Origin: Psococerastis gibbosa
Taxonomy: Eukaryota > Arthropoda > Insecta > Psocodea > Psocidae
DNA length: 64,000 nt
Reading direction: 5' to 3'
Assembly: GCA_963971405.1 (NCBI GenBank)
Contig: OZ020486.1
Coordinates: 36,355,419 to 36,419,418 of the forward strand
The notes beneath the pieces were generated by a model. The model was not told where the DNA came from and ran no database searches. It saw only the letters and a list, made by a program, of their open reading frames with translations. Below are positions 1 to 10,465 of this stretch, piece by piece. Both the position numbers and the translations under genes were made by a program. Positions within the stretch are counted from its first letter, which is position 1, and every line of letters begins with the position of its first letter.

Positions 1-2365
1 AAGAACTTCAGTCATACAGTCACATATCGATAACAAGAGCATGATGCATTGACTTTGTGTACTTATAGGGCTATTTTGGAATAGGGTCAACAAAAGATAA
101 TATTAGGTTAAGAATTTTTCTGAGATTGAGAAACAACTATAGTCACTGTGGCTAGACCCCATGGACGGATACAGGGAGACCGGTTCCCACCCCCCCCCCC
201 CTGGATCCACCCCATGGACGGAGACAGGGGGCGGTTATCCCCCCCCCCCCAAAAAAAAATGCAGTAAATCTATTTTATAAGTTAATTTTTATAACGCTCT
301 GATTTAATCGATACTACATAGGTTTTTCCTATTTTGACCCACAGCTACCCTCTCCCCCCATGGTGAGCTGGATCCGTCCCTGATCCACCAACACCGGCAT
401 TCGAATTTTTAAATCTCATAGCCTACTTATTATGCTTACACGATGTGAATATTCTGTGTGCTATCATCGATGAAAAAATATTGCAGTGTAGTAAACTTAG
501 GTATCAAATGTATTTTGATAATTGGATTATTGAGAACCGAGGCATATTATTTTTCAACTAAACTACTACAGCATACTGTATGGCCGTCAAACAATTGGGG
601 GAGCACAGAGCGTTACCAACGTGGTTTATTGCCACTGCTCCAATCATAAGCTGAGTATTGTTAGGCATTTGGTGAAACATTTATAGCGCTCATAATAATA
701 ATAATAAAATAAATAGAAAAATTATTTATTTGCAAACAGACCTAAAAGTCCAATAAAATGCAAATCTTACACGGAAAATTGAGTAGGTACCTTACATTTC
801 TTCACGGTATATATACATGTATATATACAAGCGGTTCCCGGCTGCCACCGCACCACTTGCGCCTGCCGCGGGTCACTGCTCATGTAAATCAGGCGGCAGC
901 TCGGCCTACGGCCTCGCAGTCACTGCTAGTGTAAATTAATTGTGGTCACACACAACACACACGCAGCACCAAATGTCGGCGAAAATTAATGGTAGCGCAG
1001 TCTGCCGCTAGATGTCAGTTGATGTCGGTTGGCGATGGTAGCGCCAACTGTCGGGATAAACGAAAATTAAATGTTACTTATTTATCTAAGCTGCTAGACG
1101 TCGGTTGATGTCGGCAGTACCAGCAGCCATGTACACGCACCAATGTAAAATATTCCAAAATCAAATTATAAAAACATTCTCCAGTGGACGAAAGTGTTAA
1201 TCTAAACCATCCTCGAATCTCCTTGAACACACACAACAATATTCATCATAATCAGTCCAGTCGTTTGAGAGGAGGCCCGGAACATACACACGGACAGTCG
1301 AAATATATATATATTAAGATACTATGTATAAGTTACGTAAAATATTCCGAACCACTGCCATCAGGATGTTCTTCTGCCGGAAGCCCTCATTCCTATCTTT
1401 CCTTGGATTATTATTAGATGCAGAAGGCGATGCTTTTTGTTCCTCATCACATGGCCGAAGTATGGCAGTTTCCATTTCTTAACCGTCTACGTATCCATTC
1501 ACCAAAGGACCCCAGCATTACGGACACGATCTCTACAGGATATGCGCAGCATTCGTCAGTATATCCACATTTCAAATGCACTGATTCTTTTCTCCATAGC
1601 TTGTGTCAACGTCCATCCCTCCATACCATATAGAACGACAGAACGGCACACATAAAGGCAATATTATTAAGTTATTAATTACGCAAACTTCCGATAGTCG
1701 ATAGTCCTCTCTAATTGGCTTCCTGTTGCAAGTCTTACGTTTCGTCTCAAGAGTTCATTACACTGAGCGCAAACAATGATTGTCAAACAAATCGATAAGA
1801 TTTGGTAATACCTACGAGTTTATGAACTATTTCTTCCCAACAGTAAACACTTTCATCATTGATTCATTTAAATAAAATTTATTTTGAGATAAGATCTTCC
1901 AGTTTTCAACTTTTCACTTCATTCAACATGACGTCTTAAAGTCAGTCTAAATTCACAGGTTAAACTCATTCAATTCAGATGCAAGAATTTTCCCTAAATT
2001 CTTAAAAATTGCAGTAGAAATGGGGTTTGGCCTTATGGGAGCTGGAAGTTTCTGCTAACCGAAGTTTTTTTACTGAAAGAGATTGAAGCTTCAGTAGGAC
2101 CTTAAAATTTTCTTTATTAACAGTTTCTTTGTTACCTTCAATAACCGAGTTCTACTAGAAAAAAAATATTTCAGTTCCTTGATAAAAAGGGGCGATCTAT
2201 TTATTTGTTGTATCGCTGGAAGTGCGCGCCTCCGATCCAACTTCAACAATTCATTTCGGGAAATGGCTCAATTCGCGTAAAAATTTCAGAACGCGATTCG
2301 GAGCGGGTAAATAGTTCAATGGACATACATGTATATGTATCAGCTGTTTTTTGTTGTTGTTATAG
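1..2365. other. Non-coding stretch, probably SLC23 intron
   Basis: No convincing exon is visible here. The first recognisable SLC23 exon begins at 2366 in mid-protein, so this is most likely intron of that gene. It holds a short hAT-like element (213-382), an (ATA)n tract near 691-716, and a GC-richer patch at about 835-1060 with short imperfect direct repeats of GTCGGTTGATGTCGG type. The open frames at 458, 1184, 1418 and 2205 show no family similarity. Confidence 0.6.
213..382. mobile_element. hAT-like MITE with poly-C/poly-A interior
   Basis: The ends are inverted relatives (CATGGACGGAGACAGG and CTGGATCCGTCCCTG). They are flanked by 8-bp near-identical sites, ATCCACCC at 205-212 and ATCCACCA at 383-390. 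The 170-bp body has no coding capacity and matches the elements at 2662-2814 and 36770-36929, including the internal 'cgctctgatttaatc' segment. Assignment to hAT rests on target length and end type. Confidence 0.65.
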
Positions 2366-2479
2366 TTCAATGGGGGTGGCCAAGATTGACTCTCAGTTCC
2401 ACAATAGCCGTGTCAGCAGCAGTGATCGTGAGCATTTTGGAATCTGTTGGCTGCTACTACACCTGCTCTAGTGTTTGTG
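2366..2479 (+). CDS. SLC23 exon A (TM8 region)
   Basis: The acceptor is TTGTTATAG and the donor is GTATGT. The exon encodes QWGWP, then a helix ending SILESVGCYYTCSS. The Glu of the substrate-site box is kept, while the usual following Asp is Cys. The exon begins with two bases completing a Phe codon (TTT), which would give the family's usual F-Q-W-G. Confidence 0.88.
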
Positions 2480-5400
2480 GTATGTTTGTTATACTTCAAA
2501 AATATAATGTAATGGCAAAAGAAAAGGCCACAGAATTGGCAGGGCAGGGGGCTAGCCAAAAAGAAGCAAATCCAACCAAATCCTTTCGTCGCTACAATGA
2601 CAAAAATTTCCCAGCGCTTCACCGGCGTCGCGATCGTCCGTGTGTACCGAGGCATATGGAGCAAGGACGGATACAGGGGGGGGGGGAGGGTAGCTGCCCC
2701 CCAAAAATTTGGAAAATCTATTGTAAATTAATTTATTACGCTCTGATTTAATCATATGTTCTTCCTATTTTTACCAACTACCCCCCCCCCCCAAATGGGC
2801 TGGATCCGTCCCTGATATGGACTGAATGAAGTCTTTAAAATTATTTCAGGAAAGCCGCCACCTCCTTCTTCAGCCGTATCTCGGGGCATAGGCGTCGAGG
2901 GTATAGGATGTTTCGTGGCCGGTATTTTCGGAGCTGGCCCAGGAATCACGAGCTTGAGTGAAAATATAGCGGCTATTGGGAGTACACAGGTCAGCCTTTC
3001 TTTTACAATTAGTATTTCCGACCCAAAACTGAAATGGGCAATAATGCAAATAAAAATTAGTAGCATAATCAGAAAATTCATGGGGAAATTATCCCTTCAA
3101 ATAAAAGGTAAATAGAATTTCAAGTACCTCCCTGTCAAAGGCGTAAGTAAACAATTCCCTGATAATTTATTTAGGGTCCAAATTAGTAATGTAATAAGGT
3201 GCCCATTCCATTGACCGGCTAGGGCTATTTCCAACAACGGTGACGTGGTTGCAGACATTCAAGACTTAGGTGGCGTTTCCACCGACCTCGCATTGCAGAA
3301 TTGACGGAAATGTTTATTTTCCTCTATGCCATAGTTAAAATTGATCAATGATCATACAGTAAAATCACAAACAAACTAAAATTAAAAAATGGCGTCATGA
3401 GATATGTTAAGTACAAACATTTTAATAGATTTCTATAAAAATAAAAATTCTAATTTCCGTCAATGTCATTTGCATTCTGCAATGCGAGATCGGTGGAAAC
3501 GCAACCTAAGTCTTGAATGTCTGCTACCACGTCACTGTTTTTGGAAATAGCCCTAGCCGGTCAATGGAATGGGCGCCTAAAGTAATCGGACATTATGTAC
3601 AGCAGGGGTTCCCAAACTTTTTGTCCGTGGACCAGTAGATTATTTTATGATTTTCTGTTGACCCCCATGGCTGGGGATAGGAAAATCGTTAAATTCTAGG
3701 ACAAGATTAAGTAGATTGTGCCTAAGGTTGGTTATACGTGCTAATATTTGATTAAATGTTTAGAACTGGTATCGGGCGGATTTTGTAACTTTCTGTGCCA
3801 GGACTTACTGTATTTTATTTCAAATTTTAAATAACTGTTTTATTTTCTTATTTCTTACTTTGGCCCGAGGAACACCTAATAAATTTCAGTGGACCACAGT
3901 TTGGGAATCCCTGATGTACAGCAAGAGACCAAAATGTTTGGAAAATTGTGAGTGTTAAGACCAACACCATGAAAGTGCAGAGGGCACAGAATTCTGGATC
4001 AAAATGTAATTGACATACACGTAGGTACGGTAGTCGTAATTGCACAACATTATCATTCATAGCTTGAATTTTAAATTGTTTTGTTATTAAATTTTTAAAT
4101 TAAATTGTTCTATTGTTATAGGTTGCAAGCGTCAGAGTTGTTATGTCGGGAGCGATTTTCATGATACTCATCTCATTTTTCGGGAAGCTCGGAGCGGCAT
4201 TTGCTTCGATTCCTCCGCCAATAGCCGGGGGGTTGTTATGTGTCATGTTTTCAATGGTAACTGCTTCAGGTGAGCTCAAATACAGTATATTTTGAAAAAT
4301 GTAGGCTATAAAATTGATTCAATATGTACGAGTATATAGGAGTAATTTAATGGAAGAGAGTAGTGTGAGCTATGGTTATAAACCACGGATGAGGTTGATG
4401 CAGTCGTCAGGATTTAAAATCTGAGAGTTTTAGAAAACAAGAAACAACAATTGGTCTGAAATAGAAACATTATGTTCCACAATATCATTGTATTTCGTCT
4501 TTATGTGCAAGCTACTATAGCTGCACGATCACCACAAAGCAATTTTTCCTTAATGAGTCATTCGAGATGCGCCGTGGCTTGAGTTTCTAATTCAGTGTCT
4601 GTCCCAATCCCAAATAATAATTTTAGGCAATTTGACTAATCCGGCCTCCCGATTTCTATGATCCGTGAACTCCGTTACGGTGAATACCTTATCTGGGGTG
4701 TCAAAGATCAGGATCTGAGGAGAGATGGCAAGAGCGTGTAAGTCATCGGTTACTACTGTATAAGTATACGGGGACGATTATCCCATCAATTAAAAAATCT
4801 GCGTCTATCATAGTGACAAACTACTTGACGTTAACTATGCGAACTGCGCGAATAAGTAAACACTTGAATAAAAAAAGTAATAAAGTTAAGTTCCATTTAA
4901 GTAAATGGGCCCTACTATATTGTAGTTTGCAAATTAAAAATTGTAAATAAAAAAAGGCTTTAATTCATTAAATTCATATATAAATTCTAAGGCAAAGGTT
5001 GTGTTTTCTACTAAACTTTTCACTGCAGCAAATGAGACGCATTTATCTTCCAAAGTCTGAAAGGAATATTACCACCCTTTAATGACCTTTGGCTGACGCG
5101 ATCTCAGTCAAAGGTCAATATGATATTTCTTTTAAAACTTAAAACATGTTTCAGGACTATCAACACTTAAGTATGTGGATCTACAATCTCATAGAAATCT
5201 GCTTGTGATGGGATCATCTATTTTCTTTGGGATTGTAAGTGTTATAATAATAATAATTAATAAATATAATGAGGGTTTTAAATTAGACCCCTGGGGAAAA
5301 CTCTGGGCTGGAAACTATACGTGATATAAGCCTATCATTCGCCATGGCAAGTAAGATGAAATCGGAGTACCCCCACTACATGTTTCGCGCGCAAAGTCGA

Positions 5401-7555
5401 TTTTCACAGGTGGAGAGTCTGCTATTAGAACCACGTCATCTGCAAAGGCAAGGGCTTGTACGTACACGTGCCTAAGTCACCACATACATTGCCAGGTTTG
5501 GCTATGGGACAGGAGGGCCATGGCCGTGACCACAAAAAGCCATAATTACAAATTCGCAATCTATATTAAAAAAACTAAAGCAAATAAATAAACTTGTTGA
5601 AATATTTGGCGGGAAATTGGAACGTGCTGCGACATTAATGATTAATCACCTTACTTGATTTTATTTTATTTTGCATTCAGAGTCTCTATTTTATAAATGA
5701 TAAATATTCGTGTAAAGGCACAAGATTTTTCTGCCCGAGGAAGGGCCCCGACACAATTCCGGCCCAGGGACCCCCACATACCGACCAGCGACCGACCTGT
5801 TCATGCCTTGCATGTCTTCATTACTTTCTCCATAAAAATCAGGAATAATAAATAGTGGGCTTAAACTGTCCCCTTTCTAACGAACCAAACTTATCCAGCC
5901 ACTAAGTTTAAGGGGAGCTTATCTCACTCCAAGCTTTTGGGACAACCTCCCCCTTCACTTAGTGTCTGGATAAGTTTCGTTGGTCGGTAAACCCACTTCT
6001 CTATTGTTATACAATACAATATATATTTTAGTTAAATTATACAATACAAGAAAAGTATAAAGTAAAATCGTCAAAATCAGGTTCTGTCATTGTCATTGTG
6101 CTTGTGTTAGTGCCTCAGTGAGTGTAGAAAGCTTTCTCCAAGAGATGGTTTCTAAGCAATTTAGGGAAGTTAGAAGCATTTCTCGCCGCTCTCAGTTCAA
6201 TCGGGAGTTTTCTAAGGTAGGCGAAACCTTGTAGTATAGGATCCAGTCGCTCACACATGGCTGTGCGTGGCGCTGGTCTCACAAGGTCTCCCCGTTGCCT
6301 CGTGTTGTAGGTGTGAGTGCCCCCCCACACCTCAGGCTCTAAGATATGTAAAATACATCTAAATATGTACAGACTTGGGGCTGTCATGATTTTTAATGAT
6401 TTGAAGTGAGAGTGACAACTGCCACGAGGTCCCAGTTTTAGCATGTGTTGGTTCCAGTTTAAGTCCTTGTCAACTTGCATTCCTAGGAATCTGACGCTGT
6501 CGGTTGTTGTTTCTAAGTGATTATTGACAGTTTATTTTTTTCAGGCCTGCCCACAGTGGCTATATAAAAATCAGGGCACTGTTGAAACTGAATATTTTAA
6601 TTTTGACCAACTGTTTGTGCTGCTGTTATCCAGTAAAATATTCGTAGGAGCAGTTACAGCGTTACTTTTAGATAATATAATCCCAGGTATGTATTTCACT
6701 GGCCAAGCACACATCGGCTATGGTATAATTACTTGGTTATTACAAGTAGTGAGTATACCAAAAATCTAACAATAGACAAAGGCTAACTGTTGTAGACGGG
6801 ACCTGGGCAACTCGTTGTTCAGCGCGCTTTGTAGCAGTTTACCGAACGGCACTAGTGCACACCAGGGCTCTATATTAGACAGGTATTGTCACCCGCCATT
6901 TTTTATCCATTATATAAGTCTGGTGTATAAGCCAAGCATTAGGGTTTACCTATTTATTATTATTTATTTATTATTATTTAAAAAACGTTTTACCAATTAG
7001 AAATGTGTTTAATAAAAGAATAGTAAAACGTGTTTTCGTTTTTTTTCAATCTTTAACTTTTCTTACAATACCTACCATATAGGAAATATAGGAGAGAAAA
7101 TGGTGGATGACAATACCCGGGTATATAGTGCTTTAGTGCACACCAAACCAACCCCATTCAAAACCACAGTATTGCACTACAGATAAACATACAACGCGTA
7201 AGCCCCAAAGGGTGTAGCGTTAAGATTAAAAAAAAGAAGAAGAGAAACAAAGTATTGAGCCTGGTTAATCTACTACCTAGTATATTTTCTTCTACTTCTT
7301 CTGCCTCATTTCTCTTTTTGCCGCGTATATTTAGTTATTATTATATATTTTATATTATATTTAGTTAGTACAATAGATTTTCATTTGTTTTTAATTATTC
7401 TGTTGACAGGTACTAGGAAAGGAAGAGGTTTTTGGTCTCATCACGAAGGAGAATCGGGAATTCACGGTTCAAATGATGAGCATCCACTTTTGCCTGGCGC
7501 AAGAATAATTAAGAAACTTGGTATTTGGATTACAGCGTTTGTATGCGAACGTTGA
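2366..7555 (+). CDS. SLC23 nucleobase/ascorbate transporter, C-terminal half
   Basis: This gene encodes the C-terminal half of a multi-pass plasma-membrane transporter of the NAT/SLC23 family, whose members move ascorbate or nucleobases. Six exons join in frame (2366-2479, 2850-2989, 4122-4269, 5155-5234, 6545-6686, 7410-7555), 770 nt ending in TGA, about 255 residues. In order they carry the QWG entry to TM8 with the E-S-V-G box, a proline-rich linker (KPPPP), the NAT signature region (ENIAAIGSTQ), the PPPIAGGL loop, the SRNL-like helix (SHRNLLVMGSSIFFG), the LDN-IPG helix and a hydrophilic tail. Family members are about 550-600 residues, so the N-terminal half lies upstream of the window. 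All junctions are GT-AG with consistent phases. Two signature residues differ from the usual: Cys replaces Asp in the E-S-x-G-D box, and Ala replaces Gly in N-x-G. It may be a diverged paralogue. The substrate cannot be told from sequence. Confidence 0.9.
2662..2814. mobile_element. hAT-like MITE in SLC23 intron
   Basis: The element has CAAGGACGGATACAGG and CTGGATCCGTCCCTG ends. It is flanked by ATATGGAG (2654-2661) and ATATGGAC (2815-2822), a 7/8 match to an 8-bp duplication. A G11 run and a C12 run sit just inside the ends. It lies only 35 bp upstream of the next SLC23 exon, in the polypyrimidine/branch region. Confidence 0.75.
2850..2989 (+). CDS. SLC23 exon B (NAT signature)
   Basis: The acceptor is TTATTTCAG and the donor is GTCAGC. 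The exon encodes KPPPPSSAVSRGIGVEGIG, then the GAGPG turn and SENIAAIGSTQ, the NAT signature position. The Pro-rich linker and 'RGI..EG' match SVCT-type SLC23 proteins. The exon ends in phase 0. Confidence 0.9.
3198..3577. mobile_element. Long foldback MITE, TAA target sites
   Basis: The ends GGTGCCCATTCCA and TGGAATGGGCGCC are inverted, and TAA lies on both sides. The 380-bp element is a nested palindrome: an outer stem down to the core GCAGACATTCAAGACTTA, then an inner element (about 3274-3511) with its own inverted ends. Near-identical copies lie at 34418-34801 and 35072-35455. A 3-bp TWA target suggests a PIF/Harbinger derivative. Confidence 0.75.
3603..3913. mobile_element. hAT MITE, perfect 8-bp target duplication
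   Basis: The inverted ends are CAGGGGTTCCCAAACT and AGTTTGGGAATCCCTG. The flanks are a perfect 8-bp duplication, ATGTACAG at 3595-3602 and 3914-3921. It is 311 bp with no transposase, and starts 25 bp after the foldback element at 3198-3577. Confidence 0.85.
4122..4269 (+). CDS. SLC23 exon C
   Basis: The acceptor is TTGTTATAG and the donor is GTGAGC. The exon encodes VASVRVVMSGAIFMILISF and GKLGAAFASIPPPIAGGLL, matching the TM10-TM12 region of SLC23 (G-K-[FL]-x-A-x-F-A-S-[IL]-P). It enters in phase 0 and leaves one base over. Confidence 0.9.
5155..5234 (+). CDS. SLC23 exon D
   Basis: The acceptor is GTTTCAG and the donor is GTAAGT. With the carried base it reads GLSTLKYVDLQSHRNLLVMG and then SSIFFGI, equivalent to the 'GLSNLQFIDLNSSRNLF' region of the family. 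Confidence 0.9.
6009..6480 (-). mobile_element. LINE 3' end fragment (RT C-terminus)
   Basis: A 121-codon open frame (6115-6480) reads like the last part of a non-LTR reverse transcriptase polyprotein: LNWNQHMLKL, a 'HTYNTRQRGDL..P..R' block, then 'G..YLRKLP.ELR' and 'FPKLLRNHLLEKAFY' before the stop. This pattern is characteristic of CR1/Jockey-type LINE tails. Downstream on the same strand come TTGTATTGTATAA repeats that may be the 3' tail. A related, more decayed copy lies at 32683-33010. It sits inside an SLC23 intron in antisense. Confidence 0.75.
6545..6686 (+). CDS. SLC23 exon E
   Basis: The acceptor is TTTTTTCAG and the donor is GTATGT. The exon encodes the long loop ACPQWLYKNQGTVETEYFNF and then a helix with VGAVTALLLDNIIPG, matching the family's LDN-x-IPG near the end of the last membrane segments. 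Confidence 0.9.
6865..7133. mobile_element. MITE with 12-bp target duplication (copy 1)
   Basis: The inverted ends are GGGCTCTATAT and GTATATAGTGC, with CAGGTATTGTCA / TGACAATACC inside them. The flanks are an identical 12-bp repeat, TAGTGCACACCA, at 6853-6864 and 7134-7145. The copy at 62079-62371 shares the ends and body and also has an 11/12 flank match. The interior is AT-rich and non-coding. Confidence 0.75.
7410..7555 (+). CDS. SLC23 terminal exon F
   Basis: The acceptor is TGTTGACAG. The exon encodes the hydrophilic C-terminal tail beginning TRKGRGFWSHHEGESG and ending in TGA at 7553-7555. A late 'LPGARIIKK' stretch resembles the 'LP.G...I.K' tail segment of SLC23 proteins. No clear AATAAA follows closely; ATTAAA at about 7874 is one candidate signal. 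Confidence 0.85.
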
Positions 7556-8273
7556 AGTGGTTGGGGGGTAAATGATACAGGGTGGTAAAAATTCAAATAA
7601 TAATATTCACAGTGTAGCGTTAACGTGACGTTTCGCTCGTCCGATTCACCCTAGGCACCAATTTGTTTTTATTGTTCACAGGGAGTAGGGTTAGTTGGCA
7701 TCTGCGCCTACGAAAATAACAATGAATTTCGCACGTTTGCTATTTTACAAGTTTTGCTAACGTTTTTGTTTAGTTTAGCGGTTCGTTTTTATTTTTGTAC
7801 TGTTTTCATGTTTTTCATGCCTACTGTGTATTTATGATTTCAATTATTGACTGAAATTCTCGGTACCGAGAAATTAAAATAATGGTTATTGTGTTTGTGG
7901 ACTTTGAGCTAAATTAAAATATATCTGTATTTAGTTTAATATGAGTTAAATAGTGTTATTTTACTCAATACCACAAATGAGGAGCAAACTTTCAAAACGT
8001 CACAAATCCATGAAAATTAAAAATTGATTTTATCATCGATTTTCCATCTGATGAGTTGAATCAGGATTGCTAATCAAAACAAAAACAAAAAAAATTTAAC
8101 CCAGTCTTCTGAAGGGTTAAAATCTTATATTCCCGTTATGATAAAGCCGAAATAATTATGTTTTTCGTGTTTCCTGAACATTTTACGAAAATGGATTAGT
8201 GCCGTTTTGAAAGTTTGCTCCTCAAATAGCATATCTGACGTGACGATATGGAATGAAGGCAACGTCACCCTTA

Positions 8274-8416
8274 GGTGCCCATTCCACATACGTACAACGT
8301 CAATGAAAATTATGAAATTGAAGGTGGTAGCAGACATTAAAGACATACTAAAAATTCTGCTACCACCTTCAATTTCATAATTTTCATTGACGTTGTACGT
8401 ATGTGGAATGGGCGCC
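8274..8416. mobile_element. Foldback MITE, TTA target duplication
   Basis: This 143-bp near-perfect palindrome has GGTGCCCATTCCACATACG at the left and its inverse at the right, with TTA on both sides (8271-8273 and 8417-8419). The centre holds TAGCAGACATTAAAGACATA, the core shared with the other foldback elements of the window. Confidence 0.85.
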
Positions 8417-8771
8417 TTATTAAGCTATGCTTCAAGTACCGACGTTACCTGCTTATTACATAACCTAGGCGATGTTTCAAACAATAACCAAGCTGTGTTT
8501 TGTACAGTGTAATAATATTGGAATAACAGACAAGTGTATACAGACTAAGTTATGCCCTCTGCCTATTTTCTATCGACCAACACTGCACCAAAATAATGGC
8601 TGAATTTTGGCACATTACAGGCTGAAGCTTACTAGTTCTAAGGTTTCTACAATAACAAACATACAAAGTAAAACAACATCGAAACAACACTTAGAGTTTA
8701 ACGATGATGTCAAGATGATTTCAAAAATAAACTTTGCGAAAAAATTTTGTTCCAAAAGTGATCACTAACCG

Positions 8772-8820
8772 GGAGTTAAAAGCATACTGCAGGCACAGTT
8801 AAAAACATACTGCAGGCACA
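8772..8820 (+). repeat. Short tandem duplication
   Basis: Two head-to-tail copies of a 24-bp unit of the form AGTTAAAARCATACTGCAGG plus four bases. Confidence 0.7.
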
Positions 8821-9405
8821 AGTCTTTTCAGCGTAGTTAATGCTGAATGAAATGTAGCGATTCGTCAAATAATTATTAAGTTTGATTTTTACATAATCCC
8901 TGAGTATTGAAATAAAAATACAGTACCTACCACTGGATCTATGTGTAAAACTATACTGGGCCTCACAAATACATGCTGCAGTCGGTTGTTATGGAGACAG
9001 GACATCGATGACGCCATACAGGGGACAGGGATATACACGATATGGAGTATTGTCGAAACTTTTAAAAGCGTATCAGATAGTAACCTGAAAGAATACAATT
9101 GCATTTTTACAAAATGTACAGCCCAAAATAAATCAAGCATACAATGGTACTTTGAATTCAAATAACTAAAGGCCAGTAATTTGGAGTCCTGACAGAAAGG
9201 TATGAGGTGTTTATTGAACTAATAATTATACCTGTGGAAGCTCTTGAGTAGATTAAACTTTGGCGCTTGGAGTCTTTCCGACGACCAGAAAAGACTTTTG
9301 AAATAAAACGGTTAGGTAGACTGAAACAAGAATATGATACACGTAAGTACATAGAAAACTGGACACTCACTAATTGATCTTTGAACAAAGTCAATTTTTA
9401 AATTA

Positions 9406-9545
9406 GGCGGGGTTTCCATTGACCTCGTTTTTTAGCTTGAGCGTGATATTGACGTGGTAGCAGACATTAAAGACAGTCTTTAATGTCTGCTACCACGTCA
9501 ATCATCACGCTCACGCTAAAAAACGAGGTCAATGGAATCCCCGCC
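9406..9545. mobile_element. Foldback MITE, TTA target duplication
   Basis: This 140-bp palindrome has GGCGGGGTTTCCATTGACC and the matching inverse, with TTA at 9403-9405 and 9546-9548. The core TAGCAGACATTAAAGAC is immediately followed by its own inverse, so the hairpin has almost no loop. The arms differ from those of 8274-8416. Confidence 0.85.
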
Positions 9546-10334
9546 TTAGCAGGAAACATTGATCTTGGAGCCATATCCATATATGAGACGGCAAACCCCA
9601 GGAGAAATGTTGCTCTAGATTCAAGTTTATAGTGTGAGACTTCCATGGAAAAACTTTGATTTTTATTCCATTCATTATCGTTGCCAACGGTTCTGGTAAC
9701 GGTATGCATTGCACAATGCATAAGAACTTTTCTTCTAAGGTAAGTCATCTCCATTGATGGCTCAACGATCAACATTTTCACTGATTTTGTACAAAAAACA
9801 GATGGTGGGGTGTCCAGTATAGCCTAATTGTATTGTCCCGGGTATGATATTAATTTAATAAAGTAAACTTGACTAATAAATAAATGTAATTACCCAATAC
9901 CAGAATCGAATTATTACCAAGTCACAGTGGAAACTATACAGTATACTGTAGACACCTATCACGTATGAATTATTGTATATAGCGTTGAACCTACACTACC
10001 ATTTAACCACAGGTGACTTTTACTTTCAACTGTGACCACCATTTCAATTCTTTGCCAAGGAACTATTTACAATTTTTTTAAACGTAATTTAATAATGAAT
10101 TGATGGATAAATTCTTCAAACCATACAGGTTTACATTCAAAAATTTATTTCGGGGGGGGGGGGGTTGTCCGGACTCCATTTGGACCACCCCCCTGGGTAC
10201 GGCCATGGGTAGTCGGGTCTGTGGTTTGGCAAACTGCTATCAGTAAGCACTTGGTAACGGGTTACCCTACAAGAGTCCAAAACCGTTTTCCATTGCTTCT
10301 ATTGAAACAGTGTTTGTGTTGCGGTAAATTGTGG

Positions 10335-10465
10335 CTATGCTATTTTTAAACTAAATAGGCTAGAATAGCCTAGTTGGTCTAACAAATAAAATAAAATAAA
10401 ATAAAACACCTTTGATGCAGGCCGAACAACTATTAAAGATTTCTGAAGAATGCGAGTAGCTTCAC
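10335..10465 (-). CDS. SLC7 terminal exon 9 (tentative)
   Basis: The acceptor is GACTTTCAG. With the carried G it reads [19 protein letters not shown], then runs through a TTTTA repeat to TAG (10335-10337). The 'QK.L.VV.P' pattern resembles LAT C-termini and the phase fits exactly. The repeat-derived last residues could instead mean another splice or an insertion near the stop. TTTATT at about 10142 (AATAAA on this strand) could be the poly(A) signal. Confidence 0.55.

Larger units (their letters stand above)
7556..10334. other. Intergenic region between convergent genes
   Basis: This tail-to-tail gap separates the SLC23 stop from the SLC7 terminal exon. It holds two foldback MITEs (8274-8416 and 9406-9545), a short tandem duplication (about 8772-8820), and a G-run/'ggacca' repeat at 10150-10215 resembling 63578-63636. 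The open frames here (8889, 8941, 9158, 9467) show no family signature, and several are created by the palindromes. Confidence 0.6.

Noticed and set aside
8274..9545. CRISPR-like repeat-spacer array
   Set aside because: The repeated TAGCAGACATT cores are centres of separate palindromic MITEs with different arms and target sites, not regularly spaced direct repeats.
9467..9781. Open frame of 104 codons on the minus strand
   Set aside because: It runs out of the foldback MITE at 9406-9545 and shows no domain, splice context or composition typical of a gene.
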